A stretch of DNA of 40,453 bases from an uncultured Clostridia bacterium. GTDB lineage: Bacteria > Bacillota_A > Clostridia > TANB77 > CAG-508. Location of the stretch: positions 1-40,453 of the forward strand of contig CALXZR010000092.1 of NCBI GenBank assembly GCA_944393295.1, written 5' to 3'. The notes beneath the pieces are model-generated. The model ran no database searches and had not been told where the DNA came from. It saw nothing but the letters and a program-made list of their open reading frames with translations. Below, in pieces: positions 1-8,559 of this stretch (position 1 is its first letter; the number at the start of each line of letters is the position of its first letter). A program made the position numbers and the translations under genes.

Positions 1-1105
1 TTACTAAGAATTTTAATAATTCTATTGCTTCTTCTTTTCCAGGGAAACGAATAATTTGCTCTAGTGCTGCACGCTTTACGTCGAACTTTCTTACGAAGAA
101 AGCCCATGTTTCTGACATACTTGGTCTTACAACAACAACACGAGAACCGTCTTTCATTTCGTTAATTTTATAACCATTTGTATCTGACAATTGTCCTGGA
201 TTATTATATTTATAAATATTTTGACATACTCTTTTTAGTTCTGCTTCTGTACCAAATGATAAAAATGCTAAACGTATTGATTTACCTTGAAAGAATATCC
301 AAATACTATCACAGGCTCTTGGAATTTTAGCTTCCATAGCTTGTCTTAGATAGTCATTATCTGTTTGTGCAACCTGACTTAAAAAGCTCTCTGGCAAACC
401 AGATACACCACCAGATACACCATCTATGTTCATATCACGAATTTCATCTATACTGCTATATCCCTTATATTGTTGATAAATTCTTTGAACAACCACTTCT
501 AATTTATCTGTAAAACTTGTTTCAAAGTTTTCTTTTTCATAAATATCATCAATTTCCTCTGCTGTAATAACATAGCAAGGTTTAGATTCCCCATCTATAA
601 ATTTTAAAGTTGCTAAATTATATTTTTTTATAATTTCTGTTAATGCTTCATAACCAAAACTTTTTTTGTACTCATGGATAAGTATATCAAATTTATCTTG
701 TGCAGTAAGTAAAGACGGCGTATCAAAAGGAATTACTTTTGATATATTTGTTTCATTAACCCCATACTCTTTTGAAAGTAAGTCATAAATTAATTCCTTT
801 ACATATTTTTTGTCGTTAACATCACCATAAGTACAACCTTTTAATGCCTTTTTTAATTCATACTTCTTGCTTTTTCTTCTTTTTAGTTCTTCCTCGGATA
901 GACCAATATCGTAAAGGTTAATCTTTGTAATTTCATCAAGTCTTTGCTTAACAAACTTAACCATTTTATCTAAAGTATAAGTTTTGTCATCAACATCAAC
1001 TTTTCCTTCTACAATTTCATTCTTATTCTTTTTAATCATATGTGCAATTGTAATAAATACAATTACAACAACCACGAACATTAACATTATATTTGTTATA
1101 TTCAT
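1..1105 (-). CDS. cpaF: CpaF/TadA-like pilus secretion ATPase, N-terminal part (runs off window)
   Basis: The reading frame is open from the ATG at 1105 to the window edge (368 codons), so the C-terminal half is missing. It starts with a hydrophobic segment (about residues 5-23) followed by a basic stretch. After a charged helical region, about residues 250-368 match the start of the Tad/Flp secretion ATPase core, with the pattern KDGSRVVVVRP followed by WAFFVRKF. The Walker A motif lies outside the window. In the family this hexameric ATPase powers assembly of Flp/type IVb pili at the inner face of the membrane. It is the fourth gene of a cpaB-cpaE-like-cpaE-like-cpaF operon, 22 bases after its neighbour, with a GGGAGGAAG-type ribosome binding site. 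The N-terminal membrane segment is odd for a cytoplasmic ATPase. Confidence 0.8.
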   Translation of the reverse strand, partial: MNITNIMLMFVVVVIVFITIAHMIKKNKNEIVEGKVDVDDKTYTLDKMVKFVKQRLDEITKINLYDIGLSEEELKRRKSKKYELKKALKGCTYGDVNDKKYVKELIYDLLSKEYGVNETNISKVIPFDTPSLLTAQDKFDILIHEYKKSFGYEALTEIIKKYNLATLKFIDGESKPCYVITAEEIDDIYEKENFETSFTDKLEVVVQRIYQQYKGYSSIDEIRDMNIDGVSGGVSGLPESFLSQVAQTDNDYLRQAMEAKIPRACDSIWIFFQGKSIRLAFLSFGTEAELKRVCQNIYKYNNPGQLSDTNGYKINEMKDGSRVVVVRPSMSETWAFFVRKFDVKRAALEQIIRFPGKEEAIELLKFLV

Positions 1106-1127
1106 TAAAGGCTTCCTCCCTTTAAAT

Positions 1128-1967
1128 TTATGTTAGATACTGTAATTCTTGTAATTTATAAATTATTCTTTTGTCTACATCTTGTACATCTTGTATAAAT
1201 CTACTGTTCTTATCTAATGCTACATTTGATACTCTTGTTTGAAGAAAAAATTTTGCAACTTGTGCTTCACAGGCAGATTCCATAAACACAGCATTATATG
1301 GAACAGTTGCCATTCCTCTTTTTTCTCCTATATACTTAGCAACATTTTTTGAATTATATTTTGAATAATTGTCTGACCTAGCAAGCAATGGTATTAAATT
1401 GTTTTTCTGTAAAATTTGCATACTCTGTACATTTTCTATATATTTATCTATTAAATTCAGATTTGGTGGCATTACATATATTATAACGCTTGCACAATCT
1501 AAAATAGCTTTTGTTGTATCGCTATTCAAACTTTTATTTACATCTACAAAAACAAAATCGTAACATTTATTTGCAGTATTTAGTAAATCTTTATATAACA
1601 TCAACGATTTTTCAAAATCTTCTTTTATTGGTGTTTTTAATCCTGGTAAAACATCCAGTCTACTTTTAAAAACAACCTTAGTATAATTTGCAATAACTTC
1701 TGGAGTAGCTTTGTTACTTGCAATTGCGCTAACTAAGCCTTCTGCACCAGAAGCAATATCTATTTTTCCGTGATTTAACTGCTTAGCAACATTATTTTTT
1801 CTTTTCATATTCCAAAAGCAACGTTCTAAGGTATCATTTTGATAAGTAGCATTTACCATTAGAGTTCTATAATTATGTTCTACACACATATATGTTGCTA
1901 CTGCTGCCATCGAAAGTGTCTGTCCACATTCTTTTTTCTCTGCACTCCAAAAAGCAATTATTGCCAT
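1128..1967 (-). CDS. CpaE/TadZ-like ParA-family protein with altered P-loop
   Basis: A 279-aa MinD/ParA-fold protein in the position of CpaE/TadZ, which localises the pilus machine in Tad systems. The N-terminus (residues 4-20) has the layout of a deviant Walker A, but the motif reads KKECGQT where the family has KGGxGKT. The first, signature lysine is kept; the P-loop lysine is glutamine (codon CAG). A strand ending FVFVDVNKS (about 139-147) fits the Walker B region. It sits 24 bases downstream of a second CpaE-like gene and 22 bases upstream of cpaF, so the four genes form one operon. Fold and context are clear. Whether it binds or hydrolyses ATP is doubtful from the sequence. Confidence 0.75.
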   Translation of the reverse strand: MAIIAFWSAEKKECGQTLSMAAVATYMCVEHNYRTLMVNATYQNDTLERCFWNMKRKNNVAKQLNHGKIDIASGAEGLVSAIASNKATPEVIANYTKVVFKSRLDVLPGLKTPIKEDFEKSLMLYKDLLNTANKCYDFVFVDVNKSLNSDTTKAILDCASVIIYVMPPNLNLIDKYIENVQSMQILQKNNLIPLLARSDNYSKYNSKNVAKYIGEKRGMATVPYNAVFMESACEAQVAKFFLQTRVSNVALDKNSRFIQDVQDVDKRIIYKLQELQYLT

Positions 1968-1991
1968 TTGACTCCTTCCTTCCTTTGTATC

Positions 1992-2675
1992 TTAGTTTTC
2001 TTTTATTATTTTTACAGCCTTTTTTATCTCACCTTGACTTTTACCAGAAATTTCTTCAGCCAAAAACATTATACTATCCATATAAGAACTACTTAGTCCT
2101 GTAAAACCTATTTTTACTTGTCTTTGATTTGTATAAATTGCATTTAAATCTGATGTTTCAAAAGGAAAGAAAACAATGTCACTATTCCATACTACTTTTA
2201 AATTTTTAGATAAGAAATTTAAATAATCATCTTCCTCTTGAAGCATATCTTTTGTGAATAAAACCTTGGTAACATTTACCTGTGTTTTTAGTTTTGTAAA
2301 AACACTTAAACCTTTTCTTAAATTGTATAAGTCAAATGAGGTTACAAAAAAATGTTTATCATTTGGTCCTACTTGATATAGTTCATAATAAACAGATGAA
2401 TCTATATCAAGTAAAACATATTCATATTCTAATTCTTGCACACCTAAATAAGTTTTTATATCATCAAAACCTTTAAAACCAACTGCAACATCAATATCCT
2501 CATAAGTTGTTATATATTTTTGTGTAGGAGCCATAACTGGAACTATATATCTAGATTTTTGTAATATAGTGCTATCGATAATTAAAACTCTATTTTTAAG
2601 TACCGTTAAAATTTTTGCTATATAGAGTAACATATCTGTTTTATCGTATCCACCTATAAAAGCAATCTTCTCCAT
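1992..2675 (-). CDS. small CpaE-like P-loop protein of the Tad/Flp locus
   Basis: A 227-aa protein that starts with a beta strand and a glycine loop, IAFIGGYDKTD (residues 4-14), resembling a shortened Walker A of SIMIBI ATPases. A strand YVLLDIDSS (about 86-94) sits where Walker B would be. Overall it looks like a ParA/CpaE relative with weak motifs. It lies between cpaB (18 bases upstream) and the second CpaE-like gene (24 bases downstream), so it is translated from the pilus operon. Two adjacent, divergent CpaE-like proteins suggest a heteromeric positioning or regulatory factor; that is inference. A more exact name cannot be given. Confidence 0.6.
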   Translation of the reverse strand: MEKIAFIGGYDKTDMLLYIAKILTVLKNRVLIIDSTILQKSRYIVPVMAPTQKYITTYEDIDVAVGFKGFDDIKTYLGVQELEYEYVLLDIDSSVYYELYQVGPNDKHFFVTSFDLYNLRKGLSVFTKLKTQVNVTKVLFTKDMLQEEDDYLNFLSKNLKVVWNSDIVFFPFETSDLNAIYTNQRQVKIGFTGLSSSYMDSIMFLAEEISGKSQGEIKKAVKIIKEN

Positions 2676-2693
2676 TCTATCCTCCCACTAATT

Positions 2694-3674
2694 TTAATAA
2701 GTTGTTTGTCCTACTTCTCCTGTTCCTTCTAGAGCTTCAACAAAAGATTCTCTTGCTGTTTGTAAGCTTGTAACTTCTTCTTCTATACCAGATTCAACAG
2801 AAGCAGATCTATCTTCTTCATAAGCTGATAATGCTGAGTTTATATGTCCAACTCTTTGTTCACTTTGTCTTTGTTCGTTATATCTTTGCCATAATCCTTC
2901 TCTTGCCTCAGTACGAATATTTGGATCTGTATTAATTAAACTTAACACCTCTTCACTTACAGCATATGTAGGTGTAGCTGCAGCTTGCATACCAGGTTCT
3001 GAATATGTTGTTGCATATAATTTTGTACCTTCAGCTGTATAAGTTTCTACAATTGCATTTCCAAGACTTAAAATCTCTTCTTCAGATAATTTAATCCAAA
3101 TTGTATCAGTTGTACATTGTAATATTTTCTTTTTTGCTACAACTATGTAATCTTCACCTCTTGGGAAGCGAACACGAATATCTACATAATCGCCATTTTT
3201 TAATTCAGAAGGCAATATTATCATATTATATTCTTGAATTCTTTGGTCGTCGGTAGTTTGATCATCTACTTCAGAAAGCATATCTTTTGTTACAATAGAA
3301 TTAGCTGGAACAGATACCTTCATTACCATTGTTTTTTGAATTGGAGTTCCATCTTCTGAGTATCTTTCAATAATTTCCCCTGTTTCTTCATCTATATATT
3401 CAAAATCTGTAGATGAAACAATTTGTGTTGTATCCATTGTTGTTTGAACTACCTCATATTTAAAAGAATCCATTGTAACTTCATCTCCTGATTGTAAATC
3501 AGTTGAAGCTACTAGAACTGTAGTTTGTTTACTCTCTAAAGCTTCTTTTGCTTCATTTAAACCTTTAATTTTATAAAGTAATAAAAGAACAACTAATGCC
3601 ATAATAATAAGTGCTACTAAAAAACCTATTAAAAATGAATTTCTTGCTCTTCTTTGCATTGGATTAACAGCCAT
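2694..3674 (-). CDS. cpaB: CpaB/RcpC-like pilus assembly protein (SAF domain)
   Basis: A 326-aa protein with one N-terminal membrane helix (about residues 13-35), a short coiled stretch, then a SAF/RcpC-type module beginning TTVLVASTDLQSGDEV (about 51-66). A second half contains LKNGDYVDIRVRFPRGEDY (about 158-176), typical of the CpaB/RcpC family. In Tad systems this protein sits in the membrane facing the wall and helps secretion and assembly of the pilus. The last 80 residues are polar and low in complexity. It is the first gene of the visible operon and has a strong AAGGAGG site; the promoter should lie between it and the broken HAD gene. Confidence 0.8.
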   Translation of the reverse strand: MAVNPMQRRARNSFLIGFLVALIIMALVVLLLLYKIKGLNEAKEALESKQTTVLVASTDLQSGDEVTMDSFKYEVVQTTMDTTQIVSSTDFEYIDEETGEIIERYSEDGTPIQKTMVMKVSVPANSIVTKDMLSEVDDQTTDDQRIQEYNMIILPSELKNGDYVDIRVRFPRGEDYIVVAKKKILQCTTDTIWIKLSEEEILSLGNAIVETYTAEGTKLYATTYSEPGMQAAATPTYAVSEEVLSLINTDPNIRTEAREGLWQRYNEQRQSEQRVGHINSALSAYEEDRSASVESGIEEEVTSLQTARESFVEALEGTGEVGQTTY

Positions 3675-3788
3675 TTTAAAAAACCTCCTTAGACATATAT
3701 CCTAATTTTTCGCATAATTTTACCTAAATAAATCATTTATTTTATTTTACAATATTTATTGCTCAAAAACAATAATTCGCCACAATGT

Positions 3789-3822
3789 AACAAAAACTTT
3801 ATTTTTTTGTAATGTTTTTGTT
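3789..3822. repeat. 9-bp inverted repeat between cpaB and the HAD gene
   Basis: AACAAAAAC at 3789-3797 pairs with GTTTTTGTT at 3814-3822 around a 16-base AT-rich loop. It follows the 3' end of the HAD gene and precedes cpaB. No clear U-run follows on the minus strand, so I do not call it a terminator. It could be a weak transcription boundary. Confidence 0.35.
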
Positions 3823-3833
3823 ATCTAAAATCA

Positions 3834-4716
3834 CTAATATTCTTCTAAAACAAATTTTTTAATAACTTCAGCAACACCTTCTGAATTATTATCACTTACA
3901 ATTACATCTGCAATTTCTTTCATATCTGGACTACTATTTCCCATTGCTACTCCTAGTCCAGCATTTTGAATCATTTCTTTGTCGTTTACATTATCACCTA
4001 TTGCAATAACATCTTCTTTTGCTATATGTAATTTATTTATTAAAAATTCTATTGCACTCCATTTATTAACATTGCTATTTGTTATTTCTGTATAATAATA
4101 TTCTATTGGAACTTGATTTGTCCCATCCTTAATTATTTTTCTGGACATATGAGAAACATCTAATATATCTATATTTTCAATTAATTTTAATTTTTTTATT
4201 ATACTATTAAAAATCATTTTATTATCATCACAAACTGTTACTTTTAAAAACTTTTCATCCGATAAACTCTCAATATATTTATACATATTTGGAACAATAT
4301 TTATATTTGTTCTTTTTCCCTCTTCTTTTGTAGCATTTTCTTTGTGATAAAATAATACATTATAGCTTAAACTTTTTGCAATAACTTCCATTTCTGTATA
4401 AACATTACAATAAATACTGTTTTCCTCACAAATTCTTACTATATTTAAAACCTGCTCTTTATTTAAAAATCTATCATATATAATTTCTTTTTTGGGAATA
4501 TTATAAATTACAGCTCCATTTCCTGATATTAAATAATTTTTAGATCCAATTTCATAAGCTATACTTTCTACCGAATTTATTGTTCTTCCGTGATGCTAAA
4601 ATAACGTCTGTGCCTTTGTTTATAGCCTTTTGTATTATATCTTTTGTATATTCAGATACTTCTCCTGAAGAATTTAATAATGTCCCATCTAAATCAACTG
4701 CAACAATTTTGTACAT
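3834..4716 (-). pseudogene. Cof-type HAD phosphatase, single-base frameshift
   Basis: The N-terminus starts at the ATG at 4716, MYKIVAVDLDGTLLNSSG, with HAD motif I (DLDGT). That frame reads to VILASRKNN and then stops. Removing one base near 4590 restores the frame as VILASGRTINSVES, giving the expected motif II region, and the second frame continues without a stop to 3834. It carries motif IV as GDNVNDKEMI. The repaired protein would be about 293 aa, normal for Cof/YbiV-type sugar or flavin phosphatases. A caller without repair finds only the 185-aa distal part starting at 4391. Either the gene is inactivated or the read has a one-base insertion; the rest of the frame looks undecayed, favouring error or very recent mutation. 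Confidence 0.8.
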
Positions 4717-4965
4717 AATTATGCTCCTTTTTCTAATTTCGAATTCATTATATCATTATTACATTTTTTTACAACAAATTCAATGTCAAAATTTGTAAAA
4801 AAATTAAAACAAATTTATTTTTATTATAAATTATTTTATTATTATTATTTTTTGTTTAAAATTTCCAGTTTATTTTTCTGTTTTGGTGGAATTATAATTA
4901 ATGAAATTACATTTAACAATGTTTTTTCATTAATCAATAAATAGAAATTTCCGGAGGTGAATAAA

Positions 4966-5166
4966 ATGACAAGTAGTAACAAGAAAGTAGTTCCAGAAGC
5001 TATGGATTCATTAGAAAGATTCAAATACGAAGTAGCTCAAGAAGTTGGTGTTAACTTAAAAAACGGTTATAACGGAAACATCTCTGCAAGAGATGCTGGT
5101 AAAATCGGTGGTAACATGGTAAGAAAAATGATTGAACAAGCTGAAAACCAAATGTTAAACAAATAG
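4966..5166 (+). CDS. alpha/beta-type small acid-soluble spore protein
   Basis: A 66-aa DNA-binding spore protein. It has the family marks: a helix around LERFKYEVAQEVGV and the C-terminal motif with GNISARDAGKIGGNMVRKM. The glutamate-containing turn cut by the Gpr protease would be in FKYEVAQ. In the forespore such proteins coat DNA, change it to an A-like form and protect it from UV and chemicals; they are degraded at germination. The start is the ATG at 4966, because GGAGGTG at 4953-4959 is the ribosome binding site; the in-frame GTG at 4957 lies within that site. It is a single-gene unit on the plus strand ending at a strong hairpin. Forespore sigma-G control is expected from the family; I see no convincing promoter. 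Confidence 0.95.
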   Translation: MTSSNKKVVPEAMDSLERFKYEVAQEVGVNLKNGYNGNISARDAGKIGGNMVRKMIEQAENQMLNK

Positions 5167-5180
5167 TTTAATTTTTAGAT

Positions 5181-5221
5181 AATAAAAGAGGGCGTCTATT
5201 TTTTAGACCCCCTCTTTTATT
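5181..5221. terminator. bidirectional terminator between SASP and hpf
   Basis: AATAAAAGAGGGCGTCTA pairs with TAGACCCCCTCTTTTATT with one C-C mismatch, giving a long stem with A and T flanks on either side. It lies between two convergent genes and can end both transcripts. Confidence 0.9.
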
Positions 5222-5235
5222 AAATTATATTAATA

Positions 5236-5766
5236 CTAAGCTTCTGGTTCTACTAAACCATAATTATTATTTTCCTTTTTATAGATAACGTTTACTTTTC
5301 CTGTATCTACATTAATAAATGGTAAAAATAGCATTGTTCTATTTTCTTCTAATCTCATTTGAGCATCTTCTATAGAAATAGGTCTTATATCATAGTGTAA
5401 TACTTTTACAATTTCATTTTCTACTAATTTTGCTTCTTCTCCTGAAAAAGACATTTGTTTAATAGAAGCATCTTTTTGCATTTTTTCTCTTTTTGCTTTT
5501 GTTTTTCTAATTTGACCTTCTAAAATATCAATATCTTTATCTATTGAAGCATATAAGTCCTTTTCGTCTGAACTAGCTTTGTAAATATTACCATTTACAG
5601 ATACATATATCTCTGCTACTTGAGCTGTTTTCTCGCTCTTGATAGTAACATTTACATCCATATTACTTTCTTCAAAATATTTTTCTATTCTTGTTAGTTT
5701 TTTTTCTACATATTCTTTAATTGCTTCTGTAGCTTTTAATTCTTTTCCTGTTATTGTTAGATTCAT
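5236..5766 (-). CDS. hpf: ribosome hibernation promoting factor, long form
   Basis: 176 aa, the usual length of long HPF. Residues 1-100 are the S30AE domain (MNLTITGKELK, then KYF, then basic helix with IRKTKAKREK). Residues about 120-176 are the C-terminal dimerisation domain, with VKVLHYDIRPISIEDAQ and the conserved LPFINVDTGKVNVIYK pattern. Long HPF binds in the decoding centre of 70S ribosomes and pairs them as inactive 100S dimers in stationary phase. It is convergent with the SASP gene. An AAGGAG site precedes the ATG. Identification is secure. Confidence 0.95.
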   Translation of the reverse strand: MNLTITGKELKATEAIKEYVEKKLTRIEKYFEESNMDVNVTIKSEKTAQVAEIYVSVNGNIYKASSDEKDLYASIDKDIDILEGQIRKTKAKREKMQKDASIKQMSFSGEEAKLVENEIVKVLHYDIRPISIEDAQMRLEENRTMLFLPFINVDTGKVNVIYKKENNNYGLVEPEA

Positions 5767-5866
5767 AACAAATCACTCCTTTTTCTTTTTTGTATATTGC
5801 ATTTTTGCAACTTCATTATATAAGTATTTTGTCCTTTTTGCAAGAGCTTTTATATATTTTTTTATT

Positions 5867-6637
5867 CTAGTTAATTTGAGAGTACTCTGTCAAATCTGGC
5901 AATGCTACATCAGCATCAGATACATTTCCAATCGTTATTTCATATTCTTCAAGTATTTTTTCAGTTCCATCTTTTTTAACTTTAGTAACTTTGTATGGTA
6001 ACATTGTAGCTTTGTCGTAATATACTCTTCTTTGAGTATAATCTCTATCATCAGCTCCATTAGAAGAATATCTTTCACCTTCACTTACAAAAGCTTCTTT
6101 TCCATTATCTTCTACATTATAAAATTTCATCTGTAATATCTCTGGAATTCTTAAAAATAATACCCAAAGTTCTTGAGAAATACCAGTATTTGCTTCTAGA
6201 TATATCACTTCATCTACACTTGGATATAGAGCTTCAATCATACTAAAATATGAAATTTTAGCAGTATCTTGTATACTAAAAGTCTTTTTTAATTCATCAA
6301 CTACTACAAATTCAGAAAGTTTAATATTATTATTACTAAAAAAATACATCTTTATTAAAGTATCTGTATAATTAGTATTTGTTGCTTTATATTCCTCTGA
6401 ACTTGAAGTCTTACTTTGCATTAAAGCTTGGTCATCTTTAAAAATAGCTGTTCTTGTATTTTCTACATCTGAATCATCATAATATTTTATTTCAATCTTA
6501 ATATTTTCTTTAGCTAAATTATCTTTCTTTATCTTATACAATCTATAAAAATTACTATATTTATAAGTTAATATTATAATAAAAATAAGTAAACCTATTA
6601 AAATTATGTATTTTAAAATTTTTAATATTTTTTTCAT
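5867..6637 (-). CDS. membrane-anchored extracytoplasmic protein of unknown function
   Basis: 256 aa. Residues about 7-25 form one strongly hydrophobic helix (LKYIILIGLLIFIIIL) after a lysine-rich start, so it is a type II membrane anchor or uncleaved signal. The rest looks like a beta-rich exported domain with many Y, K and D residues. The pattern of a lipid- or peptide-binding beta sheet, with MLPYKVTKVKKDGTEKILEEYEI near the end, recalls LolA-fold or similar export proteins, but I recognise no family. It follows the next gene upstream by 15 bases, so the two are probably co-transcribed and may act together at the cell surface. Confidence 0.6.
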   Translation of the reverse strand: MKKILKILKYIILIGLLIFIIILTYKYSNFYRLYKIKKDNLAKENIKIEIKYYDDSDVENTRTAIFKDDQALMQSKTSSSEEYKATNTNYTDTLIKMYFFSNNNIKLSEFVVVDELKKTFSIQDTAKISYFSMIEALYPSVDEVIYLEANTGISQELWVLFLRIPEILQMKFYNVEDNGKEAFVSEGERYSSNGADDRDYTQRRVYYDKATMLPYKVTKVKKDGTEKILEEYEITIGNVSDADVALPDLTEYSQIN

Positions 6638-6652
6638 ATTAGTTTTTCCCTT

Positions 6653-7588
6653 CTACAAAATACCTATACTATTTTTTAAATTTTCAAAATTTAAATCATT
6701 TTTTTCTTGTAACTCTTCTTTTTTTATAGTAGTGGCATCTGCACTTTCATAGTAAGTATAATTTGTTTTTTGAGCTTCACTATCATATTCTGTTTTTACA
6801 AATTTTGTATTTGTATGGTAAAAAGTTATTTCTTCAATATCATCTAGTATCAAAAATATAGCTAAAGAAATTATATTTTTACTCTCTTCTGGTAAATCAT
6901 ATTTATAAGTTAAATTAATTTTGTTTTCTACAATTTCTAATTTTTCGAAAAAATTAGAATAATTTAATTTGCCTATTATCTCCTCTATTTTTTCTGTATC
7001 TTCAACAGTAATTCCATTGTATTCTCTTAAAATTCCTAAGTTATAATTTCCTTGTTCTATAACCTTTACTACATAATCAGCCTGTCCCTGATTTCCATAA
7101 ACTACACTATAAACAGAAACAAAAGTATGTTCCATTCCTGTAGCAGTAGATAAATATACATACATTTTATTTTTGTCTATATATACTTTACTAGTTTCAT
7201 ATTTTTCGTACTGATGTGTTTCTGGATTGTACATATAGGTATTTACAAAAGCATCTGTAATTTTATAATTTCCCTCTACTTGCATAATAGGGTTTAAAGT
7301 TGAATACTCTTTATATATAGTGCAATTTGAATAATCATAATTATTTACATCAAAATTTGTATCTAAACTAAAACTTTCTCCTTTATATATGTAATCGTAT
7401 TTAATTGGCTCTAATTTTATACTTGAGCTAACTGTAGAACTTATCTCCATGTTAGGAATTGTTTTAAATTTAGGTGAATAATAATTTAAAAAATATATTA
7501 TTAAACAAATTAAACCTATTATAATTGCACATAAAATGGCAGCTATAATAGGTTTTTCTTTTAGCTTTACATTTAATTTATTTTTCAT
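6653..7588 (-). CDS. membrane-anchored protein of unknown function
   Basis: 311 aa with a basic N-terminus and one membrane helix at about residues 14-35 (IIAAILCAIIIGLICLIIYF). The outside part is tyrosine-rich and predicted beta-rich. Near residues 240-262 a segment reading IFLILDDIEEITFYH faintly resembles the DUF4825 module found next to BlaR1/MecR1-type sensors; this is a weak similarity by eye. It lies upstream of and close to another one-helix protein, suggesting a two-gene unit. An AGGAGG site precedes the ATG and overlaps an inverted repeat (7598-7621). No function can be assigned. Confidence 0.6.
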   Translation of the reverse strand: MKNKLNVKLKEKPIIAAILCAIIIGLICLIIYFLNYYSPKFKTIPNMEISSTVSSSIKLEPIKYDYIYKGESFSLDTNFDVNNYDYSNCTIYKEYSTLNPIMQVEGNYKITDAFVNTYMYNPETHQYEKYETSKVYIDKNKMYVYLSTATGMEHTFVSVYSVVYGNQGQADYVVKVIEQGNYNLGILREYNGITVEDTEKIEEIIGKLNYSNFFEKLEIVENKINLTYKYDLPEESKNIISLAIFLILDDIEEITFYHTNTKFVKTEYDSEAQKTNYTYYESADATTIKKEELQEKNDLNFENLKNSIGIL

Positions 7589-7597
7589 AAAATCCTC

Positions 7598-7621
7598 CTA
7601 AAATCTTTTGTACGATTTTAG
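7598..7621. repeat. perfect 8-bp inverted repeat overlapping a ribosome binding site
   Basis: CTAAAATC (7598-7605) and GATTTTAG (7614-7621) flank an 8-base loop. On the minus strand the second arm runs into the AGGAGG site of the gene starting at 7588. No U-run follows, so it is not a normal terminator for recO. It may influence translation start. Confidence 0.5.
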
Positions 7622-7655
7622 TATACATATAAATATTTTTTATTTCAATGCTTTA

Positions 7656-8384
7656 TTAAAATAATTTTTCTAGTTTATACTCCTTTTCCAATTTTTCGTT
7701 TAAATATATGTCTGCAATTATTTTCAATTCCTTCAAACTATTTTCTGAAATTGAAAATGAAAATATTTTCTTTGAATCTGCTAAAATACTATATTTAATT
7801 GCATTTTCTGTTGCCTCACTTATTTGAATACAGCTAGTATCTAATTTTCCACAATTTGTGCATTTAAATCCATTATCTTTAATACTAAAATATCTTAAAT
7901 CCACCTTTTGTCTGCAAGAAGTGCATTCTTTTACATTGGGTGTAAAACCTAGAATCTTTAGTATTCTAAGTTTAAATACAGATGTTACAAAATCTAGATC
8001 TTTATCTGTTTCAGAAATTGTATATAGAGTATTTAAAAAAAGTTTCAAAGTTTGAAAAGAATTTTGATTTTCTGTTGTAACATCAGTAATTATTTTTGTG
8101 ATATAAGTTGCATACATTAATTTATCTAAATCAGTTCTAATATTATAAAACAATTCAATAGTCTCACAAGAATTTATTGTATATGTATCTGAGCCTTTAA
8201 AAAGCATATATTCTCCAAAGCATAAAAATTGGGTACCACTAAGAAGAAGGCTTCTTGGCCTTCTTGCTCCTCTAGCACTGCACCCAATCTTTCCTAAATT
8301 TGGAGTTAATATTGTTAGCATTTTATCGAAATCGCCCATATTATTTTCAGATATAACTATTCCTTTTACTTTTACCTGCTTCAT
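7656..8384 (-). CDS. recO: DNA repair protein RecO
   Basis: 242 aa. An N-terminal OB-fold starts KVKGIVISENNMGDFDKMLTILT, with the basic patch SARGARRPRS (about 37-46). A helical middle follows, then a zinc module CTSCRQK (about 157-163) and CTNCGK (about 178-183), both CxxC. RecO works with RecR to load RecA on SSB-coated gaps. The start ATG lies inside the 3' end of yqzL with an AAGG site 8-10 bases ahead. The order era-yqzL-recO is standard in Firmicutes. Identification is secure. Confidence 0.93.
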   Translation of the reverse strand: MKQVKVKGIVISENNMGDFDKMLTILTPNLGKIGCSARGARRPRSLLLSGTQFLCFGEYMLFKGSDTYTINSCETIELFYNIRTDLDKLMYATYITKIITDVTTENQNSFQTLKLFLNTLYTISETDKDLDFVTSVFKLRILKILGFTPNVKECTSCRQKVDLRYFSIKDNGFKCTNCGKLDTSCIQISEATENAIKYSILADSKKIFSFSISENSLKELKIIADIYLNEKLEKEYKLEKLF

Positions 8385-8493
8385 CTATATTTACCTTCAT
8401 TTTCTCTTCTATATTTCTTACTTCTATAAACTCTAAATATGCATTAATATCTCCAGTATTTTTAAATATATTCCACGCAATTTGTTTTATCAT
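8347..8493 (-). CDS. yqzL: YqzL family small protein
   Basis: A 48-aa ORF starting MIKQIAWNIFKNTGDINAYL. The pattern of a conserved Trp, then F, then TG-x-I-x-x-YL matches the YqzL family, a small protein of unknown function always found between era and recO in Firmicutes. The gene overlaps the start of recO by 38 bases in another frame, so the two are translationally linked. A purine-rich site (CAGGGAGTG) precedes the ATG. It is too short for common gene callers. Confidence 0.8.
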   Translation of the reverse strand: MIKQIAWNIFKNTGDINAYLEFIEVRNIEEKMKVNIDEAGKSKRNSYI

Positions 8494-8559
8494 ATTAAAT
8501 TCACTCCCTGAATTTATCTTTTGTAATTTTAGAAGATTTATACTGGTATTTTTTGTATA

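Noticed and set aside
1369..2104. Plus-strand ORFs across the pilus ATPase genes
   Set aside because: They are complements of clear minus-strand genes, with no ribosome site and low-complexity products.
4957..4965. GTG start three codons before the SASP ATG
   Set aside because: The GTG is part of the GGAGGTG ribosome binding site of the ATG at 4966.
4717..4965. AT-rich gap upstream of the SASP gene as a possible origin or small gene
   Set aside because: No ORF with a ribosome site, no repeated DnaA-box-like 9-mers, and no sure sigma-G promoter by eye.
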